A stretch of 33,839 nucleotides of DNA from Bacteroidales bacterium. GTDB taxonomy: Bacteria; Bacteroidota; Bacteroidia; Bacteroidales; UBA1715. The position numbers were made by a program, and so were the translations under genes. Below the pieces are notes generated by a model that made no database searches, was not told where the DNA came from, and was given only the letters and a program-made list of their open reading frames with translations. How positions within the stretch are numbered: the stretch's first letter is position 1; each line of letters begins with the position of its first letter. Where the stretch lies: contig JAQICB010000016.1 in the NCBI GenBank assembly GCA_027858745.1, positions 1 through 33,839 on the forward strand, read 5' to 3'. Of the stretch, positions 1 to 7,758 are shown piece by piece.

Positions 1-581
1 ACCATTTTCGATTTTTCGGCAGATGGTGTATTCGTCATATTTACAAAATAGAAGCGATACAATATATTGGCAATAAGAGCCCCCAACAAGGCCCCGCCAA
101 TAATGTCGGAAGGATAATGTACACCCAAATACATACGACTGTACGAACCGAGGCATGCCCAGATAAACACAAATATGGTCAATGCATTTCGTTTAAATAC
201 GAGCAGTAAAAAAGTTGCTAAAGCAAACAAATTCGCAGCATGCGAAGACACAAAACCATACTTTCCACCTTGGTATTCGTTAACATAATGAAGCATATCT
301 TGTATTTCGGTATTATGACTTGGTCGGTATCGCTCAAATAGATTTTTAAATAAATGAACCGATGTTAAATCAGCCAATGCAACACTTAAGACTAACACAA
401 CGGTGTATTGAAAAGCACGTGGTTTCGAAAATTTTTTGAAGAAATAATAGATAATAAACAAGTATAAAGGCATACCGGTAATGGTTTGCGAAATATGATA
501 AAAGATGAAATCCAAAAATGGCGAATTGAACCCATTTATTGCAAGGAGCAACTGTCTGTCTATTAATTCTAAATATTCCAT
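1..581 (-). CDS. PAP2-family membrane phosphatase, partial at the window edge
   Basis: This is a PAP2 (type 2 phosphatidic acid phosphatase) membrane enzyme. The family removes phosphate from lipid phosphates such as undecaprenyl pyrophosphate or phosphatidylglycerophosphate; the substrate here is unknown. Reading from ATG at 581, 193 codons are open and run off the left edge. All three family motifs are visible: K79-x6-R86-P87, S112-S113-H114 (a variant of PSGH), and S148-R149-x5-H155-x3-D159. Hydrophobic segments lie around residues 20-48, 60-76, 115-129, 133-147 and 160-178. The start is 9 nt past the obg stop, so it is probably the last visible gene of the hpt-adk-obg operon. Only the C-terminal tail is missing. 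The catalytic class is clear; the substrate is not. Confidence 0.9.
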   Translation of the reverse strand, partial: MEYLELIDRQLLLAINGFNSPFLDFIFYHISQTITGMPLYLFIIYYFFKKFSKPRAFQYTVVLVLSVALADLTSVHLFKNLFERYRPSHNTEIQDMLHYVNEYQGGKYGFVSSHAANLFALATFLLLVFKRNALTIFVFIWACLGSYSRMYLGVHYPSDIIGGALLGALIANILYRFYFVNMTNTPSAEKSKM

Positions 582-590
582 ATACTATTC

Positions 591-1580
591 TTAATGTAAA
601 AATTTCCAAATAATATCCTTTAACTCAGGAATGTGATGACCGGTAACCGATGAAATAAAAATTGTTTCAATATCTTCCGGCAATTCATGGCGAATCATTG
701 ATTGCAATTCTTCATCCAACAAATCAGATTTCGTTACTGCCAAAAGTCGAGGTTTATCCAATAATTCCTCATTATACAATTCCAGTTCTTTCAATAAAAT
801 AGCATATTCCTCGGCAATATGTTTTGCATCAGCCGGAACCATAAACAAGAGAACCGCATTACGTTCGATATGACGTAAAAACCGAAGCCCTATCCCCTTT
901 CCTTCATGAGCCCCCTCAATTATTCCGGGAATATCAGCAACCACAAAAGATGTATGGTCACGATGAGGAACAATTCCAAGATTCGGAACAAGAGTTGTAA
1001 ACGGATAATCTGCAATTTTAGGCTTCGCAGCAGAGATAACACTCAAAAGCGTTGATTTTCCGGCATTTGGAAATCCAACAAGCCCCACATCTGCAAGAAC
1101 CTTTAATTCGAATGAATACCAGCCTTCAAAGCCCTCTTCACCTGTTTGAGCATATCGAGGTGTTTGATTGGTAGGAGACTTAAAGTGTGTATTTCCCAAA
1201 CCACCACGTCCACCCGAAACAAGCACCGCTTCTTGATTATGCTCAGTAATTTCACAAATAAACTCACCGGTTTCAGCAACACGCCCGATAGTTCCGAGCG
1301 GAACATCGATATACACATCCTTACCAAAAGCACCGGTTTTGCAACCGCCTGAACCGGCAGCACCGTGACCGGCAAAAATATGTTTTTTGTAACGGAGAGC
1401 CAATAAAGTCCACACGTTTTCATTACCACGCAAAATAATATGACCGCCACGACCACCATCACCTCCGTCAGGACCACCTTTAGCGGTGAGTTTATCACGA
1501 TACAAGTGAGCAGACCCACTACCACCGTTACCGGAACGAAAAAATATTTTGATATAATCAACAAAGGAAGATGAAGCCAT
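591..1580 (-). CDS. obg: GTPase Obg/CgtA
   Basis: Obg is an essential GTPase that binds the large ribosomal subunit and acts in ribosome maturation and stress signalling. The 329-aa protein opens with the glycine-rich Obg fold (residues ~1-158, with many GG repeats at 17-47 and 74-80), followed by the G domain. G1 is GFPNAGKST at 169-177, G3 is DIPG at 216-219, G4 is TKSD at 283-286 and G5 is at S310-S311. The chain ends right after the G domain, so the C-terminal OCT domain of some Obg proteins is absent. The N-terminus MASSSFVDY fits the usual start of the family. The gene begins 9 nt after the adk stop. Identification is secure. Confidence 0.98.
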   Translation of the reverse strand: MASSSFVDYIKIFFRSGNGGSGSAHLYRDKLTAKGGPDGGDGGRGGHIILRGNENVWTLLALRYKKHIFAGHGAAGSGGCKTGAFGKDVYIDVPLGTIGRVAETGEFICEITEHNQEAVLVSGGRGGLGNTHFKSPTNQTPRYAQTGEEGFEGWYSFELKVLADVGLVGFPNAGKSTLLSVISAAKPKIADYPFTTLVPNLGIVPHRDHTSFVVADIPGIIEGAHEGKGIGLRFLRHIERNAVLLFMVPADAKHIAEEYAILLKELELYNEELLDKPRLLAVTKSDLLDEELQSMIRHELPEDIETIFISSVTGHHIPELKDIIWKFLH

Positions 1581-1589
1581 TTAAAAAAT

Positions 1590-2159
1590 TTATAAAGAAA
1601 GAACTTGTTTAACACGGGCATACACCTCGTCTATAGTTCCTTCGTTTCGTACGTCACATAATTTATTCTGAGAAGCATAATAGTCTTTAACGGGTGCTGT
1701 TTTTTCGTGATACACAGAAATTCTTTTTTTCACTGTATCATAATTTTGGTCATCCACTCTCCCTGACTCTTTACCACGTAAGAGTATACGGTCAATAAGG
1801 ATTTCTTCTTCTACTTCAAAAGCAATAACTTGAGTAATATCCATATTACGACTTTTCACAAGAATATCAAGAGCTTCTGCTTGTGCTACTGTTCGAGGAA
1901 AACCGTCAAATATAAAACCTTTGGCATGGTTATGTGCTTCAAGCATATTATTAATCATACCAATTACAACATCATCGGGAACAAATGCTCCTGTGTCCAT
2001 TTTGGTTTTTGCAAACATTCCAAGTTCCGTTTTTTCGGCAATTTCTTTTCGTAACAAATCACCCGTTGAAATATGAATTAGCCCGAAATCTTCAACTATT
2101 TTCTCTGAATATGTTCCTTTTCCTGCCCCCGGAGGACCAAATAACACTAAATTTATCAT
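1590..2159 (-). CDS. adk: Adenylate kinase
   Basis: Adenylate kinase interconverts ATP + AMP and 2 ADP in the cytoplasm. The 189-aa protein has the P-loop GPPGAGKGT at residues 8-16, the AMP-site segment DGFPRT at 85-90, and a short LID around RGKESGRVDD (128-137) with no zinc-binding cysteines. This is the short form common in Bacteroidota, as opposed to the ~214-aa E. coli type. One oddity: the residue after the P-loop threonine, usually glutamine (GKGTQ), is tyrosine here (Y17). The gene starts 8 nt after the hpt stop and ends 9 nt before obg, so the three nucleotide and ribosome-related genes are likely co-transcribed. Confidence 0.97.
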   Translation of the reverse strand: MINLVLFGPPGAGKGTYSEKIVEDFGLIHISTGDLLRKEIAEKTELGMFAKTKMDTGAFVPDDVVIGMINNMLEAHNHAKGFIFDGFPRTVAQAEALDILVKSRNMDITQVIAFEVEEEILIDRILLRGKESGRVDDQNYDTVKKRISVYHEKTAPVKDYYASQNKLCDVRNEGTIDEVYARVKQVLSL

Positions 2160-2167
2160 ACCTTTTT

Positions 2168-2710
2168 TTATTTTAACACATAAATATTTTTCAAATTCCT
2201 TCCTAATCCATCATAATCCATCCCATAGCCAACAACAAAATCATTTGGAATTTCATAGGCACACGAAAAAATAGGAACCTCCTTTTTGTATGCATTCGGT
2301 TTGAACAACAAACTTACAACAAATATTTCTTTTGCATGTAATTCTATACAGAGATTATATAAATATTCGATAGTATTACCCGTATCAACAATATCCTCGA
2401 TAATAACAAGCGTTTTGCCTTCAATAGAAACATCCAAACCAATTAAGGAATCCACCACACCTGTTGTTTCGAGTCCTTTGTAAGATGCTAGTTTAATAAA
2501 CGATACATAAGGTGTACAATGTAAATGTTTACAAACATCTGCCGTAAACATAAAAGCACCATTAAGTACCGACAAACAAACCACCTCTTTTTGTGTGCCT
2601 AAAACAAAATTTAAAGAATCAGCAACTCGTATTATATTATTCTGAATATCAGAATATTTTTTATACAGTGTGAATTCTTTGTCGTGCAGTTGTATATTGA
2701 ATTGTCCCAT
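2168..2710 (-). CDS. hpt: Hypoxanthine phosphoribosyltransferase
   Basis: This purine-salvage enzyme joins hypoxanthine (and often guanine) to PRPP to give IMP or GMP. The PRPP-binding loop IIEDIVDTGNT and the C-terminal IPNDFVVGYGMDYDG segment are typical of Hpt. The open frame reaches back to an ATG at 2791, but I place the start at 2710 (MGQFNIQLHD, 180 aa) for two reasons. This is the usual length, and a Bacteroidota -7 element lies at 2720-2727, which would put the transcript start only a few bases before 2710. The 27 extra residues upstream look like non-coding AT-rich sequence. It is the first gene of the operon with adk, obg and the PAP2 phosphatase. Confidence 0.94.
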   Translation of the reverse strand: MGQFNIQLHDKEFTLYKKYSDIQNNIIRVADSLNFVLGTQKEVVCLSVLNGAFMFTADVCKHLHCTPYVSFIKLASYKGLETTGVVDSLIGLDVSIEGKTLVIIEDIVDTGNTIEYLYNLCIELHAKEIFVVSLLFKPNAYKKEVPIFSCAYEIPNDFVVGYGMDYDGLGRNLKNIYVLK

Positions 2711-2719
2711 ATTATTTTG

Positions 2720-2727
2720 CAAAATTA
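2720..2727 (-). promoter_or_regulatory. Candidate -7 element for the hpt-adk-obg operon
   Basis: On the minus strand this reads TAATTTTG, a match to the Bacteroidota consensus TAnnTTTG. A TTCG at 2747-2750, 19 nt upstream, matches three of four bases of the -33 TTTG. The predicted transcript start is about 2713, leaving a near-leaderless mRNA for a start at 2710. Confidence 0.5.
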
Positions 2728-2798
2728 CATTTTTTTTGAATCTTTGCGAAAAAAACATGAAACATCGAAGATAATAATTATTATACTTCACAAGCTAT

Positions 2799-2806
2799 TA
2801 TCTTTG
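2799..2806 (+). promoter_or_regulatory. Candidate -7 element for purE
   Basis: TATCTTTG fits TAnnTTTG and lies 61 nt before the purE start, in the 157-bp divergent gap with hpt. No good -33 TTTG is present at the expected distance, so the match is only suggestive. Confidence 0.3.
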
Positions 2807-2867
2807 ATTGTTCTACCTGTTTTGTTAATTTATCAAGTATCTCTATATAATAATTAAATATAAACAT

Positions 2868-3374
2868 ATGAAAGCACAAGTAAGTATTATAATGGGGAGC
2901 ACCTCCGATTTGCCGGTTATGGAAAAAGCGGCACAAGTATTAAACGAATTACAAATTCCTTTTGAAATAAACGCATTATCTGCTCACCGAACTCCCGAAG
3001 CAGTTGAAAAATTTGCAAAAAATGCACAAGAAAACGGTATAGATGTTATAATTGCTGCAGCAGGAATGGCGGCACATTTACCCGGAGTCATCGCTTCTAT
3101 GACACCACTTCCGGTTATTGGAGTACCTATCAAAGCGAGCTTAGACGGACTTGATTCGCTCTTGGCTATTGTACAAATGCCTCCCGGAATCCCTGTTGCT
3201 ACTGTTGGCATAAATGGTGCTCTTAACGCTGGTATTTTGGCTGCACAAATCATTGCAACGAGAGATAAGAGTCTTGGACAAAAATTAATTGAATATAAAG
3301 AATCTCTAAAAAAGAAAATTGTACAAGCAAACGAAGAATTAAGAACAATCTCATACGAGTACAAAACCAATTAA
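2868..3374 (+). CDS. purE: N5-carboxyaminoimidazole ribonucleotide mutase PurE
   Basis: PurE converts N5-CAIR to CAIR in de novo purine synthesis. The 168-aa protein has the class I motifs GSTSD at 10-14, SAHRTP at 38-43 and AAAGMAAHLPG at 63-73, and the usual length for bacterial PurE. It is divergent from hpt, so purine synthesis and purine salvage genes sit back to back. The partner purK is not in the window. The gene is followed after about 50 nt by a separate promoter-like element for the export genes. Confidence 0.97.
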   Translation: MKAQVSIIMGSTSDLPVMEKAAQVLNELQIPFEINALSAHRTPEAVEKFAKNAQENGIDVIIAAAGMAAHLPGVIASMTPLPVIGVPIKASLDGLDSLLAIVQMPPGIPVATVGINGALNAGILAAQIIATRDKSLGQKLIEYKESLKKKIVQANEELRTISYEYKTN

Positions 3375-3402
3375 AAAAGATATTTTATATAAAAAAAAAT
3401 CC

Positions 3403-3410
3403 TACATTTG
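3403..3410 (+). promoter_or_regulatory. Candidate -7 element for the polysaccharide-export unit
   Basis: TACATTTG matches TAnnTTTG. The predicted transcript start is around 3417, just before the ATG at 3426. Because the element includes a TTG at 3408-3410 in frame with the gene, it argues that this TTG is not the start codon. The -33 region is weak. Confidence 0.45.
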
Positions 3411-3425
3411 CAAAAATTCACATAT

Positions 3426-4190
3426 ATGAAGCAATTTATTGTATACTTATCGGTAATTCTATTATTAGTATCGAGTTGCACGAGTCGAAAAAACAGTATG
3501 TATTTATACAATCGACCAGATAATAATGAAACAATTTCATATCCTAAAAAGATTACTGAAAATACGCTTCAAGTTGGTGATGTTGTCTATGTTCGTATTT
3601 TAAGTATTAACGAAGAGATTAATAATTTGTTTAATTTAGATAACAATAGTTATACAAACATTACCAGTGAAACCTCTATTACATTAAAAGGGTTTACAAT
3701 AAATCCAGAAGGATATATTAAACTTCCGGTTATCGATACAATTCAAGTTGCCGGAAAAACTATTTTTGAAGCAGAAGCACTCATTCAAGAAAAGGTTAAT
3801 GAATACTTCAAAGAAGCATCAGTTATAGTAAAATTACTTAATGCTAAAGTTTCAGTTTTAGGTGAGGTAAACAGACCCGGTAGTTTTTTTGTATATAGAA
3901 ATGAATTAAGTATTTTTGAAGCAATTGCTCTTGCCGGTGATGTTAATCAATATGCCGACAAAAAAAGAGTTATGATAATCAGGACATCGAGTAAACAAAA
4001 TGAAACATTCCGAATAGACCTTACCGATGAACAAATAATATCTGACAAAAATTTCTATGTTAAACCGGGGGATATTATTATTGTTGAACCCTTGAAGCTG
4101 AAATCATTCCGGCTTAATACCCCCACAATTTCATTATTTGTGAATTCAATTTACACTTTTGTTTTAACTCTCTACTACATACAACGATAA
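3426..4190 (+). CDS. Wza-like polysaccharide export lipoprotein
   Basis: This is an outer-membrane polysaccharide export protein of the Wza/BexD class, which forms the exit channel for capsule or exopolysaccharide. With the ATG at 3426 it has 254 aa. A signal peptide (residues 1-17) ends in a lipobox VSSC with lipid Cys18. A Poly_export domain follows (about 40-130, LQVGDVVYVRI near its start) and then an SLBB-like domain (about 130-220, VSVLGEVNRPGSFF). A hydrophobic C-terminal segment (LFVNSIYTFVLTLYYIQR) may be the membrane-spanning helix. A TTG 18 nt upstream is in frame but lies inside the likely -7 element, and the residues it would add precede a perfectly good signal peptide. The gene ends 4 nt before its tyrosine-kinase partner. 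Confidence 0.9.
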   Translation: MKQFIVYLSVILLLVSSCTSRKNSMYLYNRPDNNETISYPKKITENTLQVGDVVYVRILSINEEINNLFNLDNNSYTNITSETSITLKGFTINPEGYIKLPVIDTIQVAGKTIFEAEALIQEKVNEYFKEASVIVKLLNAKVSVLGEVNRPGSFFVYRNELSIFEAIALAGDVNQYADKKRVMIIRTSSKQNETFRIDLTDEQIISDKNFYVKPGDIIIVEPLKLKSFRLNTPTISLFVNSIYTFVLTLYYIQR

Positions 4191-4194
4191 ACTA

Positions 4195-6636
4195 ATGAAT
4201 AACAGCAATCTATCACAAGAAGAGGAAGAAAACATAAATATTCAAAAATATTTTTTTCTATTTTTGAATAATTGGAAATGGTTTGCTATTACCATTACAT
4301 GTGCTCTCATTTTAGCTTTTATTATAAACCGTTATTCTACGCCGGTATACGAGTCAAAAAACTCGGTAATGATAACCGAAAAAGAAGATGCAATGGGTGC
4401 AATGAGTTCTATTATGAAAGAATTCGGAACACTTGGTGGTGGAAACGGACAAAACATCGACAATTATATTGGCATTCTTCAATCATATACACTTACAAAA
4501 AAAACCTTAGAGCGTTTAAATTACCGTGTTTCTTACAAACATAAAGGGCGAGTTAACGATGTTGAAATATACAACGACTGCCCCATACGTATTGTTTTAG
4601 ATACAGTTTTTTCTGAAACACTAAAAGAGCATGAAATTCTGGGAGAACCTATCTTTATAACCATTCTTTCTGAAAAAGAATACAAACTTGAAATTCCTCG
4701 TGATTCTAATTCTGTTTCAAAAAAATTACTTTTCAATCAACAGTATCAAAGCGACAAATATATATTTAGTGTCATAAAATCAGGTGCTTTTAAAATTTCG
4801 GCTGATAAAAATGAAACTATTATTGATGAAACATATATTGCACGAATCAATGATTATCATAAACTGACCAAACAGTATCTAAAGAATTTAACGGTCGAAG
4901 CATCATTCAAAAAGGGAACGATTCTCGACTTACGGTTTCAGGGAACTGTGCCCGAAAAGGTTGTTAATTTCTTGAACACTCTTATTCTTGTTGCAATAGA
5001 AAATGATTTACAAGAAAAAAACAAAACTTCTCTTAAAACAATTGAATTTATTGACTCTCAGTTAATGCAAATTGTTGACTCCTTAAATAGAGCTGAACAA
5101 AATTTAGAAACATTTCGCTCCGACAATAAAATTATCGATTTAAGTATTGAGGGATCGGCTTTATTTGAAAAACTTGAAGAATATCAGTCTAAGAAATCAT
5201 TACTTGATATTCGACTGAAATATTATCAGTATATCTTACAAACAATACAGGAAAAGAACAATTTGCAGGATATGATTACTCCTTCTGTTATAGGAGTTCA
5301 AGACCCTTCTTTAAATGCACTAATTACGCAACTTGGCGAATTATATGCCGAAAAACAAGTTATTAAGTACAGTGCAACTAAAAATAACCCAAGTTTAAAG
5401 CTTATTAATGTTAAAATTGAATCAGCTATCAATTCTCTTTTAGATAATGTCTATAATCTTATTGAAGCAACAAAACTTGAAATTAGTGAACTTAACAAAG
5501 AAATTGCAACCATAAATATTGACATAAAAAAATTACCGAAAACAGAACGCGAATTAATAAATATTCAGCGTCGCTTTGAGTTAAATAACAATATATACAA
5601 CTATCTGCTCCAAAAACGTGCAGAAGTGGGTATTACGAAAGCTGCAAATCTTCCTGACTTGAAATTTATTGATGAAGCATACATAGAAAATACTGAATTA
5701 ATATCTCCCAAACGATTATTAAATTATCTGATTGCTCTCTTTTTAGCATGTCTTATCCCGGGGATTATCATCATTTTAAAAGACTTTTTTAATAATAAAA
5801 TTGTTGAACGAGAAGAAATAGAACATGCCTGTTCTATTCCTATCCTCGGATCTGTTGCTCACAACAGACGTGAAGATGAGGCTATTCCGGTAAAAAAACA
5901 TCCCAAATCATCTATTGCTGAATCGTTTAGAACAATACGTACAAATCTCACATTCTTCTTGAGTAAGAACAAAAGTAATACACCAATTATTTCATTCTCC
6001 TCTACAGTGAGTGGTGAAGGTAAAACCTTTTGTGCATTAAATTTGGCTACAATGATAGCCATGAATAACAAACGTGTTCTTATTGTTGGTCTCGATTTAC
6101 GAAAACCAAAATTACATGAAATGCTCAATACTAATTTTTCTCTTGGTATTACCAACTATTTAATTGGTAGAAATAGCATTGAAGATATTATAATTAAAAG
6201 TGACACAAAAAATTTAGATATTATTCTTTCAGGACCAATTCCACCAAACCCTCTTGAACTAATTGAAAGTAAGGAGTTTACGGGATTTATTGATGCAATA
6301 CAAACAAAAGGTTACGATTACATTATCTTTGACACTCCTCCTATTGGACTTGTTGCTGACACATTATCTATATCAAAATATTCTGATATAAATGTTTTTG
6401 TTATGCGACAAAATTATACCAACAAAAGCTCTCTTAAATTTATTAATGATATTCATAAAGAGAATAAAATTAAAAATCTTTCTCTTTTAATTAATGATGT
6501 TGATATGATTAACAGTTTTGGGTATCGATATGGTAAATACGGACAACAATACGGCTACGGGTATTACGATGATGAACATCTTATTCAACAAAATTTCTTC
6601 AAACGAATTTTTAAAAATCCGTTTAAAACACAATAA
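4195..6636 (+). CDS. Wzc-like polysaccharide co-polymerase and BY-type tyrosine kinase
   Basis: This inner-membrane protein controls polysaccharide chain length and export through cycles of autophosphorylation. The 813 aa comprise a Wzz-type N-terminal domain with a membrane helix (~25-46), a long periplasmic coiled-coil stretch (~270-500), a second membrane helix (~505-527) and a cytoplasmic bacterial tyrosine kinase domain. Walker A is SGEGKT (606-611, K610) and Walker B has D713 in IIFDTPP. Walker A' reads VLIVGLDLR (628-636), so the first Asp of the usual DxD is Gly632 and only D634 remains; I believe this also occurs in other Bacteroidota kinases. The C-terminal tail has seven tyrosines between 777 and 791, the expected autophosphorylation cluster. 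No glycosyltransferase or Wzx/Wzy gene is nearby, so the assembly genes must lie elsewhere. Confidence 0.93.
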   Translation: MNNSNLSQEEEENINIQKYFFLFLNNWKWFAITITCALILAFIINRYSTPVYESKNSVMITEKEDAMGAMSSIMKEFGTLGGGNGQNIDNYIGILQSYTLTKKTLERLNYRVSYKHKGRVNDVEIYNDCPIRIVLDTVFSETLKEHEILGEPIFITILSEKEYKLEIPRDSNSVSKKLLFNQQYQSDKYIFSVIKSGAFKISADKNETIIDETYIARINDYHKLTKQYLKNLTVEASFKKGTILDLRFQGTVPEKVVNFLNTLILVAIENDLQEKNKTSLKTIEFIDSQLMQIVDSLNRAEQNLETFRSDNKIIDLSIEGSALFEKLEEYQSKKSLLDIRLKYYQYILQTIQEKNNLQDMITPSVIGVQDPSLNALITQLGELYAEKQVIKYSATKNNPSLKLINVKIESAINSLLDNVYNLIEATKLEISELNKEIATINIDIKKLPKTERELINIQRRFELNNNIYNYLLQKRAEVGITKAANLPDLKFIDEAYIENTELISPKRLLNYLIALFLACLIPGIIIILKDFFNNKIVEREEIEHACSIPILGSVAHNRREDEAIPVKKHPKSSIAESFRTIRTNLTFFLSKNKSNTPIISFSSTVSGEGKTFCALNLATMIAMNNKRVLIVGLDLRKPKLHEMLNTNFSLGITNYLIGRNSIEDIIIKSDTKNLDIILSGPIPPNPLELIESKEFTGFIDAIQTKGYDYIIFDTPPIGLVADTLSISKYSDINVFVMRQNYTNKSSLKFINDIHKENKIKNLSLLINDVDMINSFGYRYGKYGQQYGYGYYDDEHLIQQNFFKRIFKNPFKTQ

Positions 6637-6639
6637 TAT

Positions 6640-7599
6640 ATGACTCATCCGCTGCGGATAATATATATGGGGACTCCGGATTTTGCGGTTCATCCACTTT
6701 CTTTACTCGTCAAACATAATTATTCGATAGTCTCTGTTGTTACGGTGCCAGACAAAGCGGCTGGTCGAGGAAAAAAACTTCAGCAGTCACCGGTAAAAAA
6801 ATATGCGGAATCTCAAAACATTCCAGTATTGCAACCTGAAAAATTGCGTGATTCTGAATTTGTCGAAACTATACAAAACCTGAAGCCTAACCTTATTGTT
6901 GTTGTTGCGTTTCGTATGCTTCCAAAAGTAATTTGGGAAATACCCTCTCACGGAACATTCAATTTACACGCCTCTCTCCTTCCTCAATACAGAGGTGCTG
7001 CTCCTATAAACTGGGCTATTGTAAATGGAGAAACAGAAACAGGTGTTACCACTTTTTTTATAGATGACACCATTGATACGGGTCATGTAATTGCACAAAA
7101 AAAAGCATCTATCCCCCATACAGCAAAAGCAGGAGACTTACATGATACGCTTATGAATCTTGGTGGTGAATTGATTATGGAAACTATCGAAAATATCGAA
7201 GCGGGTACGATCAACACTATTCCTCAGGAAAAATTGGAATCAAATGATATACTTAAACCTGCTCCAAAAATATCGAAAGAAACCTGTAAAATTGATTGGA
7301 GCAAAGCTGTACTGGACATCTACAATCATATACGTGGATTTTCGCCCTATCCTGCTGCGTGGTTTCGAATTTCTAACGACTCACAAACATATATATGCAA
7401 AATTTTTAATGCTGAATATAAAACTTCACAAGTACAAGAAAAAATCGGAACTATTGCTCAAACAAAAGAAAAACTCAGCATTGCCTGTGCCGATGGTTAC
7501 ATTTTTCCAAGCGATATACAATTAGAAGGAAAAAAACGCATGAATATACACGACTGTTTACGAGGTTTTTCGTTTGAAGGCTTTTCTGTAGTCAGTTGA
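6640..7599 (+). CDS. fmt: Methionyl-tRNA formyltransferase
   Basis: Fmt formylates the initiator Met-tRNA using 10-formyl-tetrahydrofolate. The 319-aa protein has the N-terminal formyltransferase domain with MGTPDFA at 10-16, the catalytic residues N108 and H110 in FNLHASLLPQYRGAAP, and D146 in IDDTIDTG. The C-terminal tRNA-binding domain spans about 205-319 and includes FSPYPAAWF. The length matches the family. It starts 3 nt after the tyrosine kinase stop, so it is probably read as the last gene of that transcript, an odd pairing of translation with polysaccharide export. The usual partner def is not here. A 159-bp gap separates it from the convergent porin gene. Confidence 0.97.
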   Translation: MTHPLRIIYMGTPDFAVHPLSLLVKHNYSIVSVVTVPDKAAGRGKKLQQSPVKKYAESQNIPVLQPEKLRDSEFVETIQNLKPNLIVVVAFRMLPKVIWEIPSHGTFNLHASLLPQYRGAAPINWAIVNGETETGVTTFFIDDTIDTGHVIAQKKASIPHTAKAGDLHDTLMNLGGELIMETIENIEAGTINTIPQEKLESNDILKPAPKISKETCKIDWSKAVLDIYNHIRGFSPYPAAWFRISNDSQTYICKIFNAEYKTSQVQEKIGTIAQTKEKLSIACADGYIFPSDIQLEGKKRMNIHDCLRGFSFEGFSVVS

Positions 7600-7758
7600 T
7601 AAATACATTTTTTTGGTACGATTTATTTAAAATTTTGATACAAACAACGCCATGGCTTGTCCCCACAAAGCATCGAGATAATTTGGCTTCCTCAACCAAT
7701 CTCCCTTCCAACCCTACAACCATTTTATAACAACGTAATTAGACTCTAGAGACGAACA

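Noticed and set aside
1103-1621. A 172-codon open frame overlapping obg on the same strand
   Set aside because: It is an alternative frame of obg with no recognisable features; all Obg motifs are in the other frame.
2714-2725. Palindrome ATTTTGCAAAAT over the hpt -7 element, sharing TTTTGCAAAA with the promoter at 31798
   Set aside because: The same 10-mer also occurs inside the GH3 gene at 30505-30514, and TTTGCA is favoured by the promoter consensus itself, so a shared operator is not supported.
2711-2791. 27-residue N-terminal extension of Hpt from an upstream ATG
   Set aside because: It overlaps the likely promoter, exceeds the usual family length and has no family-like residues.
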